Shown here: in pieces, positions 1 to 9,439 of the stretch
How the letters are laid out: each line of letters opens with the position of its first letter
Numbering within the stretch: the stretch's first letter is position 1
Assembly: GCA_964497475.1 (NCBI GenBank)
Contig: CAZCDM010000020.1
Location: 1-22,822 of the forward strand
Direction: 5' to 3'
Length of the DNA stretch: 22,822 nt
From: CAZCDM01 sp964497475
Lineage (GTDB): Bacteria; Planctomycetota; Phycisphaerae; SM23-33
The notes under the pieces: model-generated
Seen by the model: only the letters and a program-made list of their open reading frames with translations
The model's database searches: none
What the model was told of the DNA's origin: nothing
Program-made: the position numbers and the translations under genes

Positions 1-395
1 TTGTAAAACAAAGACTTACAGCGCAATCCAAAGGGGATGTCGAAGTCAGGAAAGTGAGCGTCGAGCAGGAAGTCCAGGTCGGTGACATTGGGCGTGTAGC
101 TGCTGGCCGAGCCGTCGAACCCGCCGGCGATGGAATCGATGCCCACGCCGTAGATACCCGCAAAGCCACTGCCCGACAGCGGCCCGGGCGCACCGCGCAG
201 CTCCATGCGGAATACATGCGTGCCTCCCTGGTATTGGTAGGCCCCGCCGACGATATCCTGGCCAGGCAGCAGAGAACCATCGACCGGGTCAGGGCCGGAC
301 GAAACCGGCCCGGGGCCAATGAGAGACACAGCGGAGGCAGCGGAGGCTACAAAAAATACAACTGACGCAGCGGCGAATGCATTAAGGTTTTTCAT
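1..395 (-). CDS. Secreted protein of unknown function, 3' end outside window (possible PEP-CTERM cargo)
   Basis: The reading frame opens at ATG 395 behind a good Shine-Dalgarno (AAAAGGAG, about 8 nt upstream) and stays open for 131 codons to the window edge, so the C-terminus is missing. Residues 1-23 form a classic signal peptide: a Lys-containing start, the hydrophobic run AFAAASVVFFVASAA, and an Ala-x-Ala cleavage site. The mature part is rich in Gly, Ser, Pro and Asp (for example GIDSIAGGFDGSASS), as in planctomycete PEP-CTERM-type exported proteins. The sorting signal that would prove this lies outside the window. The last visible codons (about 1-30) are AT-richer and encode an uncharacteristic C-K-S-L-F-Y string, so the frame there may belong to another element. 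Catalytic function is unknown. Confidence 0.6.
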   Translation of the reverse strand, partial: MKNLNAFAAASVVFFVASAASAVSLIGPGPVSSGPDPVDGSLLPGQDIVGGAYQYQGGTHVFRMELRGAPGPLSGSGFAGIYGVGIDSIAGGFDGSASSYTPNVTDLDFLLDAHFPDFDIPFGLRCKSLFY

Positions 396-446
396 GATCC
401 ATCTCCTTTTGGGGATGGCAGTGTGGCTTTTCGGTCACGGTGAAAA

Positions 447-475
447 ATCCTAGGCGTCGATTTTGCGGATATCAA
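447..475 (-). promoter_or_regulatory. Sigma70-like promoter of the secreted-protein gene
   Basis: On the minus strand, TTGATA (470-475; 5 of 6 match to TTGACA) and TAGGAT (447-452; 4 of 6 match to TATAAT) are separated by exactly 17 bases. Predicted initiation near 440 leaves a leader of about 45 nt before ATG 395. An 11-base palindrome, GCAATAATTGC (494-504), sits just upstream of the -35 and could bind a regulator. Confidence 0.45.
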
Positions 476-552
476 ATTAAAGGGGCGCTACGAGCAATAA
501 TTGCCCGACCGGGCCAAACGGTTGGAAACAGGCGGCGTTGAAGCAGCCGGCT

Positions 553-1410
553 TCAGCCGAGCAGTTGCGTCAGGGCGCGGACGCTGAGGTGGATGGCCGT
601 GGCGGCCAGGAGAGTGTAGAGGATCGTCTGGAAGACCCGCTCGTTGACGCGCCCCACGAGCCATCGGCCTAGCAGGGCCCCGATGACGGTCGCGGGAATC
701 AGCCAGAGGCCCGTCAGCAGCGACTCGGCGTTGATCATGCCCAGGGCGATGTAGGCTGGCACCTTGAGCTGATTGCCCACCCAGAACAGCAGGACCATCG
801 AGGCGACGAATCGCTTTTTCGGCATGTCGGGCTGGCTGATGAAATACATCGTCGCGACGGGCCCGGCCGCGTGGGCCAGCGTGCTGGTCAGTCCCACGGC
901 CGCCCCGGCCCCGGCCGTCTGCCACCAGACCGGGCGAAACGCCAGCGACCGCCCGCGAAGAATCTGCACCACTTTCAGCAGCACAAAGCCCAGCGTAATG
1001 GCCCCAATCCCCAGCATCAGCGCCGCCGAGCCGGGGGCATGTTTGGCTGCGACAGCCTGGTGACCGGCCTGGACATTCAGCCGCTGGAACCACCACAGCA
1101 CGCCCGTCCCGGCCGCGACGCCCACAACCACCGTCGGAATCAGCCGGACGACCGATCGGCCCGCCCACTGGCGCCACCACGAAACCACCCCCACATAGTC
1201 CGCCGCGATCAGCAACGGCAGCATCAGCCCGGTCGAGGTCATCGTCCGCCCGCCGGTCGCGGCGATCATGATCGGAATCGAAAGCATCCCCACCCCCCCG
1301 CCGAAGCCCACCTTGCCCATGCCGAAGATCAACGCACTCAGCGAGCCCAGCAGCAGAAACCGCCAGACCTCCTCGGGGGCAAATGTGGGAAACAGGGTGT
1401 AGAAATCCAT
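553..1410 (-). CDS. TauE/SafE family membrane permease (sulfite exporter-like)
   Basis: This 285-residue polytopic inner-membrane protein has the length and hydrophobicity of the TauE/SafE (DUF81) family, whose members are thought to export sulfite, sulfoacetate or related organosulfur anions. The family signature is visible near the N-terminus as a Gly-rich motif after the first membrane helix (FGMGKVGFGGGVGM). Further hydrophobic segments follow around residues 65-85, 100-115, 150-170, 190-210, 230-250 and 260-280, and two similar halves are the family norm. ATG 1410 is preceded by GAAAGG about 9 nt upstream. The substrate cannot be read from sequence. The neighbours give no clear sulfur-metabolism context, although a sulfatase lies at the far end of the window. 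The family assignment is secure and the exact substrate is not. Confidence 0.88.
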   Translation of the reverse strand: MDFYTLFPTFAPEEVWRFLLLGSLSALIFGMGKVGFGGGVGMLSIPIMIAATGGRTMTSTGLMLPLLIAADYVGVVSWWRQWAGRSVVRLIPTVVVGVAAGTGVLWWFQRLNVQAGHQAVAAKHAPGSAALMLGIGAITLGFVLLKVVQILRGRSLAFRPVWWQTAGAGAAVGLTSTLAHAAGPVATMYFISQPDMPKKRFVASMVLLFWVGNQLKVPAYIALGMINAESLLTGLWLIPATVIGALLGRWLVGRVNERVFQTILYTLLAATAIHLSVRALTQLLG

Positions 1411-1497
1411 GGGAGCCTTTCGCAGGCCCGGCAGGATACCACACCGCCCGGGTCCGCGAAAGCCGCCAGACTCAAACGCTACGTTTCAATCGCTTGC

Positions 1498-1523
1498 CCT
1501 GGCGGGACGGGAGCCCCGCCAGG
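1498..1523 (-). terminator. GC-rich hairpin after the prepilin unit
   Basis: A perfect 9-bp stem, CCTGGCGGG (1498-1506) with CCCGCCAGG (1515-1523), encloses an 8-nt loop. It lies between the stop at 1573 and the next gene's start at 1410. No T tract follows on either strand, so it could be a Rho-assisted stop, an mRNA-end stabiliser or a small repeat. Confidence 0.35.
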
Positions 1524-1572
1524 CGATCTGCAACCATCCTTCTCAGAGAAACGGCCTGCAAAAGGCAGGACC

Positions 1573-2241
1573 TCAGTGTCGGCCCGGGCCGTGCATCTCA
1601 ATGCCGCGCTCGGCCATGCGCTCGCGCATCGCTTTCATGTAGGCCATCATTTTTGCGCGGCGTTCGGGGTCGGAGTGTTCGATGCGGTTCTTGAGGCGAT
1701 CAGGCGTGAAGCCCCCTCGGCGGCCCGAGCCGGACCGGCAAGGCTCGCTGTCGCCGCTGCCGTCGGCCGACTGTGTGGTCGGCTGGGTGCGTGCGGGGCG
1801 CGTGGCGGCTCGCTGGGCGTGGCGGGCTTCGAACTGCTTGCGCATGGCGAGCATCTGGTCGATCTGCTCATCGAGGTAGCCGGCCTTCTGTTCTTCGGGC
1901 AAAGCGAAGTATTCATCCACCCGCCGGTCGAACTCCTGCCGCATCAGCGGGCGGATGTTCTGGCGCAACTGGCGGCGTTGGGTTTCGTCCAGCTCGCGCG
2001 ATGCCCGAAAGGCCTCGCGCGGCGAGCCGTCGGCTGTGAGCCGCTGGAAGTAGGCCTGCTTCTGGCTGTCGGAGAGCTTGGCGAAGTCTTCCGAGGCCAT
2101 CGCAGCCACAAGCTGCCTGGGGTCGTCGCTCTGCGGCGTGGTCGGAATCTCAGGCCGGCTCATCCACCAGCCCAGCCCGCCCCCGCCGGCAGCGAGTACC
2201 GCCAGGGTCACCGCACCAATGGTCATATGTTGTCGTCTCAT
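1573..2241 (-). CDS. Membrane-anchored periplasmic protein of unknown function, helical and charged
   Basis: This 222-residue protein starts at ATG 2241, with GGAG about 8 nt upstream, only 15 bases after the stop of the prepilin gene, so the two are almost certainly co-transcribed. Residues 7-27 form one membrane segment or uncleaved signal anchor (Gly/Ala/Leu-rich, ending GLGWW). The rest is a soluble, highly charged, Gln/Arg/Glu-rich helical region (residues 40-140), then a Thr/Gln/Ser linker, a Gly/Arg-rich patch, and a final Met/Arg-rich helix around residues 195-215. The pattern resembles periplasmic metal-sensing or CpxP-like helical proteins in composition only; no diagnostic LTxxQ pair is clear. 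The role is unknown. The neighbour suggests a link to the prepilin or envelope assembly. Confidence 0.7.
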   Translation of the reverse strand: MRRQHMTIGAVTLAVLAAGGGGLGWWMSRPEIPTTPQSDDPRQLVAAMASEDFAKLSDSQKQAYFQRLTADGSPREAFRASRELDETQRRQLRQNIRPLMRQEFDRRVDEYFALPEEQKAGYLDEQIDQMLAMRKQFEARHAQRAATRPARTQPTTQSADGSGDSEPCRSGSGRRGGFTPDRLKNRIEHSDPERRAKMMAYMKAMRERMAERGIEMHGPGRH

Positions 2242-2256
2242 CGAAGGTGCTCCGGA

Positions 2257-2808
2257 TCAATTCCCCAGGTCGCCCACCGTCCCGTCGACGAACAGATAGT
2301 TCATCGCACCGGGGCGACCGGGTCGGCCATGGAAGGGTCGATAATCGTGCATGACGGGGCTTTGCGACTCGCCGAATCGCTTGGTGAGAAAGTCATCACC
2401 CACGGTCCGCCCGCCGAGCATGGTGCTGTACTCGTAGCTGCTGGCTTCGGTTTGAAAGTAGCTCTGCCCGCCCTCGCGCCCGCTGCCGGCATCGGCCGGG
2501 CAGCGGAGAAGCTCGGGGCTGTCGAGGTAGGGCTTGAGCACGTCGGCAATGGCGGGGTCGTCGTTGAGCTGCAGCGAGGGCATGGCCGCGGCGATGGGCA
2601 TGACGTCGTTGCTCTCGTTGAGGTACATGCGAATGGCCAGGCCGCAGCCTTTGAGGTTGTTCGCACAGTACACCCCCCTGCCAAGCTGTGTGGCCCGGCT
2701 GAGCGAGGGGTACAAAATGCCCGTCAGCAGGCCGATGAGGGCAATGACCACCAACAGCTCGACCAGCGAAAAGGCAAAATGACGGCGCGGCGAATCCATA
2801 GCGTGCAT
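2257..2808 (-). CDS. Type IV prepilin/pseudopilin, DUF1559-like
   Basis: This 183-residue protein has the N-terminal class III signal of pilins and pseudopilins: a short basic leader (SPRRHFA) followed by FSLVELLVVIALIGLLTG, with the conserved Glu at +5 and a long hydrophobic helix. The prepilin peptidase would cut before the Phe. The body has Cys residues (YCANNLKGCG and LLRCPAD) and a C-terminal MNYLFVDGTV, a form of the DG motif of planctomycete prepilins. Two oddities are Ala instead of the usual Gly at -1, and the expected H-x9-DG spacing replaced by a His 14 residues before DG. ATG 2808 and ATG 2799 are both possible starts; neither has a strong Shine-Dalgarno. A frame open on this strand far into gyrB is only the antisense shadow of gyrB. 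Confidence 0.82.
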   Translation of the reverse strand: MHAMDSPRRHFAFSLVELLVVIALIGLLTGILYPSLSRATQLGRGVYCANNLKGCGLAIRMYLNESNDVMPIAAAMPSLQLNDDPAIADVLKPYLDSPELLRCPADAGSGREGGQSYFQTEASSYEYSTMLGGRTVGDDFLTKRFGESQSPVMHDYRPFHGRPGRPGAMNYLFVDGTVGDLGN

Positions 2809-2834
2809 AACGATTCTAACACCCCGGTATTGCC

Positions 2835-2846
2835 AACCGGCCGGTT
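2835..2846. promoter_or_regulatory. 12-bp perfect palindrome between divergent genes
   Basis: AACCGGCCGGTT is identical on both strands. It lies between the prepilin start (2808) and the predicted gyrB promoter (2854-2882), a position suited to a dimeric regulator affecting either side. It is followed by extra T residues on the plus strand, but the stem is too tight to be a convincing terminator. Confidence 0.3.
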
Positions 2847-2853
2847 TTTCTTC

Positions 2854-2882
2854 TGGAGTTATCGGACGGTCTTTGCGATAAT
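2854..2882 (+). promoter_or_regulatory. Extended -10 promoter for gyrB
   Basis: GATAAT (2877-2882; 5 of 6) is preceded by TG at 2874-2875 (extended -10). A poor -35, TGGAGT, lies 17 bases upstream. Initiation near 2889 would give a leader of about 85 nt containing a 6-bp GC hairpin (2900-2905 with 2911-2916). Confidence 0.4.
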
Positions 2883-2973
2883 GCCTGATCGTTATTTCAG
2901 CCCCGCCGGACGGGGCGTTTCGCAGAATCGGCTCGCGGCCTGCGAGCCCACCATCGACCAGGAAGGCAAAGAC

Positions 2974-5487
<2,514 letters not shown>

Positions 5488-5492
5488 GAGGT

Positions 5493-5521
5493 GCGGAATC
5501 TCGCCATAGACAGGATTCCGC
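5493..5521 (+). terminator. Hairpin after gyrB
   Basis: Perfect 8-bp arms, GCGGAATC (5493-5500) and GATTCCGC (5514-5521), flank a 13-nt loop six bases past the gyrB stop. Only ATTTCTC follows, so it is a weak or Rho-aided terminator by sequence. The next gene has its own promoter immediately downstream, which fits a transcriptional break here. Confidence 0.5.
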
Positions 5522-5540
5522 GATTTCTCGCAATCTCTGC

Positions 5541-5568
5541 GTGACATGTCGGCCTCTGCATGTATAAT
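5541..5568 (+). promoter_or_regulatory. Near-consensus sigma70 promoter of the histidine kinase
   Basis: GTGACA (5541-5546; 5 of 6) and a perfect TATAAT (5563-5568) are spaced by 16 bases. Initiation near 5575 gives a leader of about 23 nt with GGAGG at 5588-5592, five bases before ATG 5598. Confidence 0.65.
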
Positions 5569-5597
5569 TCGTTGTAAGCGGTACTTTGGAGGCTGTC

Positions 5598-8159
5598 ATG
5601 TCGGGCCTAACCCCCTCCAACGAGGATCACCCACTTCACGCAGACATCGTCCAGCTTCAAGCGCAGCTGGCCGAGGCCATTACGCGCCAAATCGGCGTGA
5701 GCGAAGATCAGCTCCTATCGGCCGTCTTCCAGGCCAGTCCCGCCGCGATCGGCACCTGCACCGGCCGAGAGATCACCATGGTCAACGCGCGGTTCACCGA
5801 GATGCTCGGCTACACCACCGAGGAATCTGTCGGCCAGTCGACGCGATTCGTCTACCCCGATGATGAAGAATACGAGCGTGTCGGCAAGCTGCTCTACAAT
5901 CCACTGCACGACAAACCCTCGTTCGCTGTCTCGGCTACGCTCCAGCGGAAAGACGGCCTGCGCATCCGCGCAATGGTCTGCGCCGCGCCGCTGGTTCCGG
6001 GCAAGCCCGAAGCGGGCATTACCTTTGTGCTGCTGGATATCACCCACACCGAAGGGCTCGCCGAATCACTCCGCGAGCGGACCGCCCAGCTCGAAGCCGC
6101 CCAGCAACTGGCCAATCTCGGCAGCTGGAGCTACGATCTGACCAGCGGGAAAATCTCCTGGTCGGACCATCTCTTCACCCTCTTCGGCCGCGACCCCAGC
6201 CAGGGCGTCCCGAACATCGACGAACATGGCAAGTACATCCATCCCGACGACCGGGCCCGGACCATGGACACCTTTGCCGAAGCCATCAACCGGGGCGAGG
6301 GCTACGACATTCAGTACCGCGTCGTTCATCCCGACGGGACGACCCGCCACCTCAAAACCATCGCCGCCGTCGAAGAGAACACCCACGGCCAGGTCGTGCG
6401 ACTCTTCGGCACGACCCAGGACGTGACCGATCAGGTCCACATGGTCGAGATGCTCCAGCGGGCCCGGCGCATCGTCGAAGACAGCCCGGCGGTATTCTTC
6501 CGGTGGCGGGCCGAACTGGGCTGGCCCGTCGACTTCGTGACCGACAACGTCCGGCAGTTCGGCTACGAGCCCGACGCGCTGCTCAGCGGACGAACCCCGT
6601 TCACCAACCTGGTCCATCCTGACGACATCGACCGGGTCAACCAGGAGGTGCAAGACCACCTCCAACGCGGCGACATGGTCTACCATCAGGAGTATCGCAT
6701 TCTCACCGCCGACGGCCAGACCCGATGGGTCGATGACCGCACCCGCGTCGAGCGGGACCAGGCCGATACGATTCTATGCATCGAAGGCGTCCTGCTGGAC
6801 ATCACCGATCGCCGCCGCGCTCAGGAGGCTCTGCTCCAAAGCGAGCAGCGATACCGTCGGCTGTTCAATGCAGGCTGCGACGCCGTCTTCGTTCACACCC
6901 TCGGGCCCGATGGCTCGCTCGAACCCTTCACCGACGTCAACGATGCCGCCTGTATGCTGACCGGCTACTCGCGCGACGAACTGCTTTCCATGACACCGGC
7001 CGATCTCGATCTCTACCAGCCCGAGAAACTGCCCGACATCGTCGGGAACCTGATGGAACAAGGCCACGACACCATCCGGAGCATCCATACCCGCAAAGAC
7101 GGCAGCACCTACCACGCCGAAGTCACCGCCAATGCGTTCCAACTCAACAATGGGCAGTGGCAGGTGCTCTCAGCCGTCCGCGACATCTCCGAACGCATCA
7201 AAATCCAGGAACAGATCCAGCAGACCCAGAAGCTCGAAAGCCTCGGCGTACTCGCCGGGGGCATCGCCCATGACTTCAACAACCTGCTCATGGGCATCAT
7301 GGGCAATGCGGACCTGGCCCTGATGGAACTGTCCAAGGTTTCCCCGGCCCGGGAGAACGTCGAGGAGATCAAAGCCGCCTCGGCGCGGGCGGCCGACCTC
7401 TGCCGCCAGATGCTCGCCTACAGCGGCAAGGGACGCTTCGTTATCGAGCCGATCAACCTCTCCGAGGTCGTCGAAGAGATGACGCACATGCTCGAAGTGT
7501 CGATCTCCAAGAACGTCGTGCTCAAATTCAACTTTGGCGAGAACCTCCCGGCCACCCGCGTCGACGTCACCCAGATCCGCCAGGTCATCATGAACCTCAT
7601 CACCAACGCCTCCGAAGCCATCGGCGAACGCTCCGGCGTGGTCTCCATCACCACCGGTACGATGGCCTGCGACAAGGAATACCTCGAAGAGACCTACATC
7701 GAGGACGACCTTGCACCAGGCCTGTACCTGACGCTCGAAGTGGCCGACACCGGCTGCGGCATGGACGAAGAAACCCTCCATCGCATCTTCGAGCCCTTCT
7801 ACACGACCAAGTTCACCGGGCGAGGGCTGGGTCTGGCAGCCGTGCTCGGCATCGTCCGCGGGCACAAGGGCGCGATCAAAATCTACAGCGAGCCCGGCCA
7901 GGGCACGACAGTCCGACTGCTGCTGCCAGCCTGCGAGGACGCCCCACCTCCACCGAAATCGACTTCTCCAACGCCGCGCCGTGCACGCAGCCTCTCGGCA
8001 CGATCCTCCTGGCCGACGACGAAGAAACCGTCCGCGCCGTCGGCAAACGAATGCTCGAGCGCATCGGCTGCGATGTCCTCATCGCCCACGACGGACGCCA
8101 GGCCATCGAACAATACCAGGCCAACCAGGAGCATATCACCGCCGTCATCCTCGACTTGA
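5598..8159 (+). CDS. Four-PAS sensor histidine kinase (hybrid kinase separated from its receiver by a frame change)
   Basis: ATG 5598 follows GGAGG at a spacing of 5 nt. The product lacks obvious membrane segments, so it is probably a cytoplasmic sensor. Four PAS domains lie at roughly residues 35-155, 170-285, 290-410 and 420-540, each ending in the usual D-(I/V)-T/S-(D/E) junction (DITHTEG, DVTDQV, DITDRR, DISERI). They are followed by a HisKA dimerisation helix with LAGGIAHDFNNLL, where His558 is the phosphorylated residue. The GHKL ATPase has its N box (NLITNASEAIGE), G1 (DTGCGMD), F box (FEPFYTTK) and G2 (GRGLGLAAV), ending near LLLPACEDAP around residue 785. The remaining ~70 residues in this frame are Ser/Pro/Thr-rich nonsense, because the receiver domain continues in the -1 frame. 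The natural protein was probably about 927 residues. Ligand and target genes are unknown. Confidence 0.88.
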   Translation: MSGLTPSNEDHPLHADIVQLQAQLAEAITRQIGVSEDQLLSAVFQASPAAIGTCTGREITMVNARFTEMLGYTTEESVGQSTRFVYPDDEEYERVGKLLYNPLHDKPSFAVSATLQRKDGLRIRAMVCAAPLVPGKPEAGITFVLLDITHTEGLAESLRERTAQLEAAQQLANLGSWSYDLTSGKISWSDHLFTLFGRDPSQGVPNIDEHGKYIHPDDRARTMDTFAEAINRGEGYDIQYRVVHPDGTTRHLKTIAAVEENTHGQVVRLFGTTQDVTDQVHMVEMLQRARRIVEDSPAVFFRWRAELGWPVDFVTDNVRQFGYEPDALLSGRTPFTNLVHPDDIDRVNQEVQDHLQRGDMVYHQEYRILTADGQTRWVDDRTRVERDQADTILCIEGVLLDITDRRRAQEALLQSEQRYRRLFNAGCDAVFVHTLGPDGSLEPFTDVNDAACMLTGYSRDELLSMTPADLDLYQPEKLPDIVGNLMEQGHDTIRSIHTRKDGSTYHAEVTANAFQLNNGQWQVLSAVRDISERIKIQEQIQQTQKLESLGVLAGGIAHDFNNLLMGIMGNADLALMELSKVSPARENVEEIKAASARAADLCRQMLAYSGKGRFVIEPINLSEVVEEMTHMLEVSISKNVVLKFNFGENLPATRVDVTQIRQVIMNLITNASEAIGERSGVVSITTGTMACDKEYLEETYIEDDLAPGLYLTLEVADTGCGMDEETLHRIFEPFYTTKFTGRGLGLAAVLGIVRGHKGAIKIYSEPGQGTTVRLLLPACEDAPPPPKSTSPTPRRARSLSARSSWPTTKKPSAPSANECSSASAAMSSSPTTDARPSNNTRPTRSISPPSSST

Positions 8160-8380
8160 CCATGCCCCATATGGACGGCCAGGAAGCCCACCGCCAGCTC
8201 CGCAAAATCGACCCCGACGTCTGCGTCATCGTCTCCAGCGGGTACAACGAGCAGGAAGTCGCCCAGCGATTCATCGGCCGGGGCCTGGCCGGGTTCATCC
8301 AGAAGCCCTACCAGATTGAAACCCTCCGCCAGGCGCTCCACCAGGCCCTGCACAAGCCGCCCGAGACGCCCTCAGCCTAG
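7943..8380 (+). CDS. Receiver domain, the out-of-frame C-terminal part of the hybrid kinase
   Basis: In the frame two bases ahead of the kinase, the DNA encodes a complete CheY-like receiver: the acidic pair in TILLADDEETVRAVG, the phosphoacceptor Asp (codon 8153-8155) in AVILDLTMPHMDG, the Ser in VIVSSGYNE, and the Lys in GFIQKPYQ. There is no usable start codon before the acidic pair. The first in-frame ATG (8051) would remove the first strand and acidic pocket, so an independent gene is unlikely. Reading one extra C in the C run at 7942-7945 joins the kinase smoothly to this frame (ACEDAPTSTEIDFSNAAP). The frame is open at its 5' side, so the start given marks the junction and not an initiation codon. 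It may reflect a real one-base deletion, a sequencing error or a -1 translational shift. Confidence 0.75.
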   Translation, partial: PTSTEIDFSNAAPCTQPLGTILLADDEETVRAVGKRMLERIGCDVLIAHDGRQAIEQYQANQEHITAVILDLTMPHMDGQEAHRQLRKIDPDVCVIVSSGYNEQEVAQRFIGRGLAGFIQKPYQIETLRQALHQALHKPPETPSA

Positions 8381-8386
8381 CTGCCG

Positions 8387-9439
8387 CTACCGCCGCACCG
8401 TGGCCGTGGCCGCCAGGTCCAGCCCGGCCGTCTTCCCGTCCCGCCAGAGGTGATAGCCAAGCCCGGCAATCATGGCCGCATTGTCCGTGCAGTACTTCAG
8501 CGGCGGGCAGCACAGTTGGCAGCCTTCCTGCCCGGCCAGTTCCTCCGCAGCGGCCCGCAATCCGGAGTTCGCCGCCACGCCGCCGCCGAGGATCATCGTC
8601 CGCGCCCCGCACTGCCGAATGGCCCGGCGGAGCTTGATCCGCAGCACGTCGACCACGGCCGCCTGGAAACTCGCCGCCACGTCGGCCACCTGCTGCGGGG
8701 TATAGTTCTCGATCCCGCGGACCTCGCCCGCGGCTGGCTCTGTGCCCGGCACGCCGTTGATGTGATACAGCACCGCCGTCTTGAGCCCGCTGAAACTGAA
8801 GTCGAGGCTCTGGCCCTTCAGCAGCGACCGCGGGAAATCCACCGCCGCCGGGTCGCCCGCCGCAGCCGCCCGGTCCACCGCCGGCCCGCCGGGGTAGCCC
8901 AGCTCCAGCAGAGCCGATACCTTGTCGAAGGCCTCGCCGGCCGCGTCGTCAATCGTCCGCCCGAGCAGCTCCAGACGATCAGGCCCCTCGCACAGGTACA
9001 GCGCCGTGTGCCCGCCCGATGCAATCAGCGCCACGGCCGGGTACTCCGGCGGGTCCGCATCCAACGCCGCCGCCCACGCATGGGCATGAATGTGATGCAC
9101 CCCCACCAGCGGCAGGCCCCACGCCCAGGCCAGCGTCTTGCCCGCCATCAGGCCCACCAGCAGCGAGCCGATCAGCCCCGGCTGGTGCGTCACCGCCACA
9201 GCCGAGAGGTCCGCGCGCGTTACGCCCGCCTGGGCGAGCGCCTCGGCGATGACGGTGTTGACCGCCTCGATATGCGCCCGGCTGGCCAGCTCGGGCACGA
9301 CCCCGCCAAAGCGTGCATGGTCGTCGATCTGCGTGGCCACGACGTTACTCCGCACCGTCCGCCCGCCGGCGACCACAGCCGCCGCCGTCTCGTCGCAACT
9401 GCTCTCGATGCCCAGAATCAACGCGCCGGCGTCAGTCAT
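8387..9439 (-). CDS. tsaD: tRNA N6-adenosine threonylcarbamoyltransferase TsaD
   Basis: TsaD (Kae1/YgjD) transfers the threonylcarbamoyl group from TC-AMP to A37 of tRNAs reading ANN codons, forming t6A in the cytoplasm together with TsaB and TsaE. The 350-residue product has the family length. Visible signatures are the opening ILGIESSCDETAAAVV, the metal-binding HHIHAHAWA, the nucleotide-fold SGGHTALYL, the GEAFDKVSALLELGYPGGP segment, and the C-terminal CTDNAAMIAGLGY with its metal-ligand Asp. The start is ATG 9439, where homology begins; the frame extends upstream only as a shadow of the protease gene. Its first eight bases overlap the stop region of the S41 protease gene (ATGACTGA), so the two are probably translationally coupled. 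The stop at 8387 faces the kinase gene's stop six bases away. Confidence 0.96.
   Translation of the reverse strand: MTDAGALILGIESSCDETAAAVVAGGRTVRSNVVATQIDDHARFGGVVPELASRAHIEAVNTVIAEALAQAGVTRADLSAVAVTHQPGLIGSLLVGLMAGKTLAWAWGLPLVGVHHIHAHAWAAALDADPPEYPAVALIASGGHTALYLCEGPDRLELLGRTIDDAAGEAFDKVSALLELGYPGGPAVDRAAAAGDPAAVDFPRSLLKGQSLDFSFSGLKTAVLYHINGVPGTEPAAGEVRGIENYTPQQVADVAASFQAAVVDVLRIKLRRAIRQCGARTMILGGGVAANSGLRAAAEELAGQEGCQLCCPPLKYCTDNAAMIAGLGYHLWRDGKTAGLDLAATATVRR

Noticed and set aside
54..365. 103-codon plus-strand frame at the left edge
   Set aside because: It is antisense to a gene with a signal peptide, Shine-Dalgarno and promoter on the minus strand.
871..2973. N-terminal extension of the gyrB frame by 701 codons
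   Set aside because: It runs antisense through TauE, the 222-residue gene and the prepilin, has no GyrB homology, and GTG 2974 has a good Shine-Dalgarno at the right place.
8051..8380. Stand-alone response-regulator gene starting at ATG 8051
   Set aside because: That start would delete the first strand and the acidic residues of the receiver, which are encoded upstream in the same frame.
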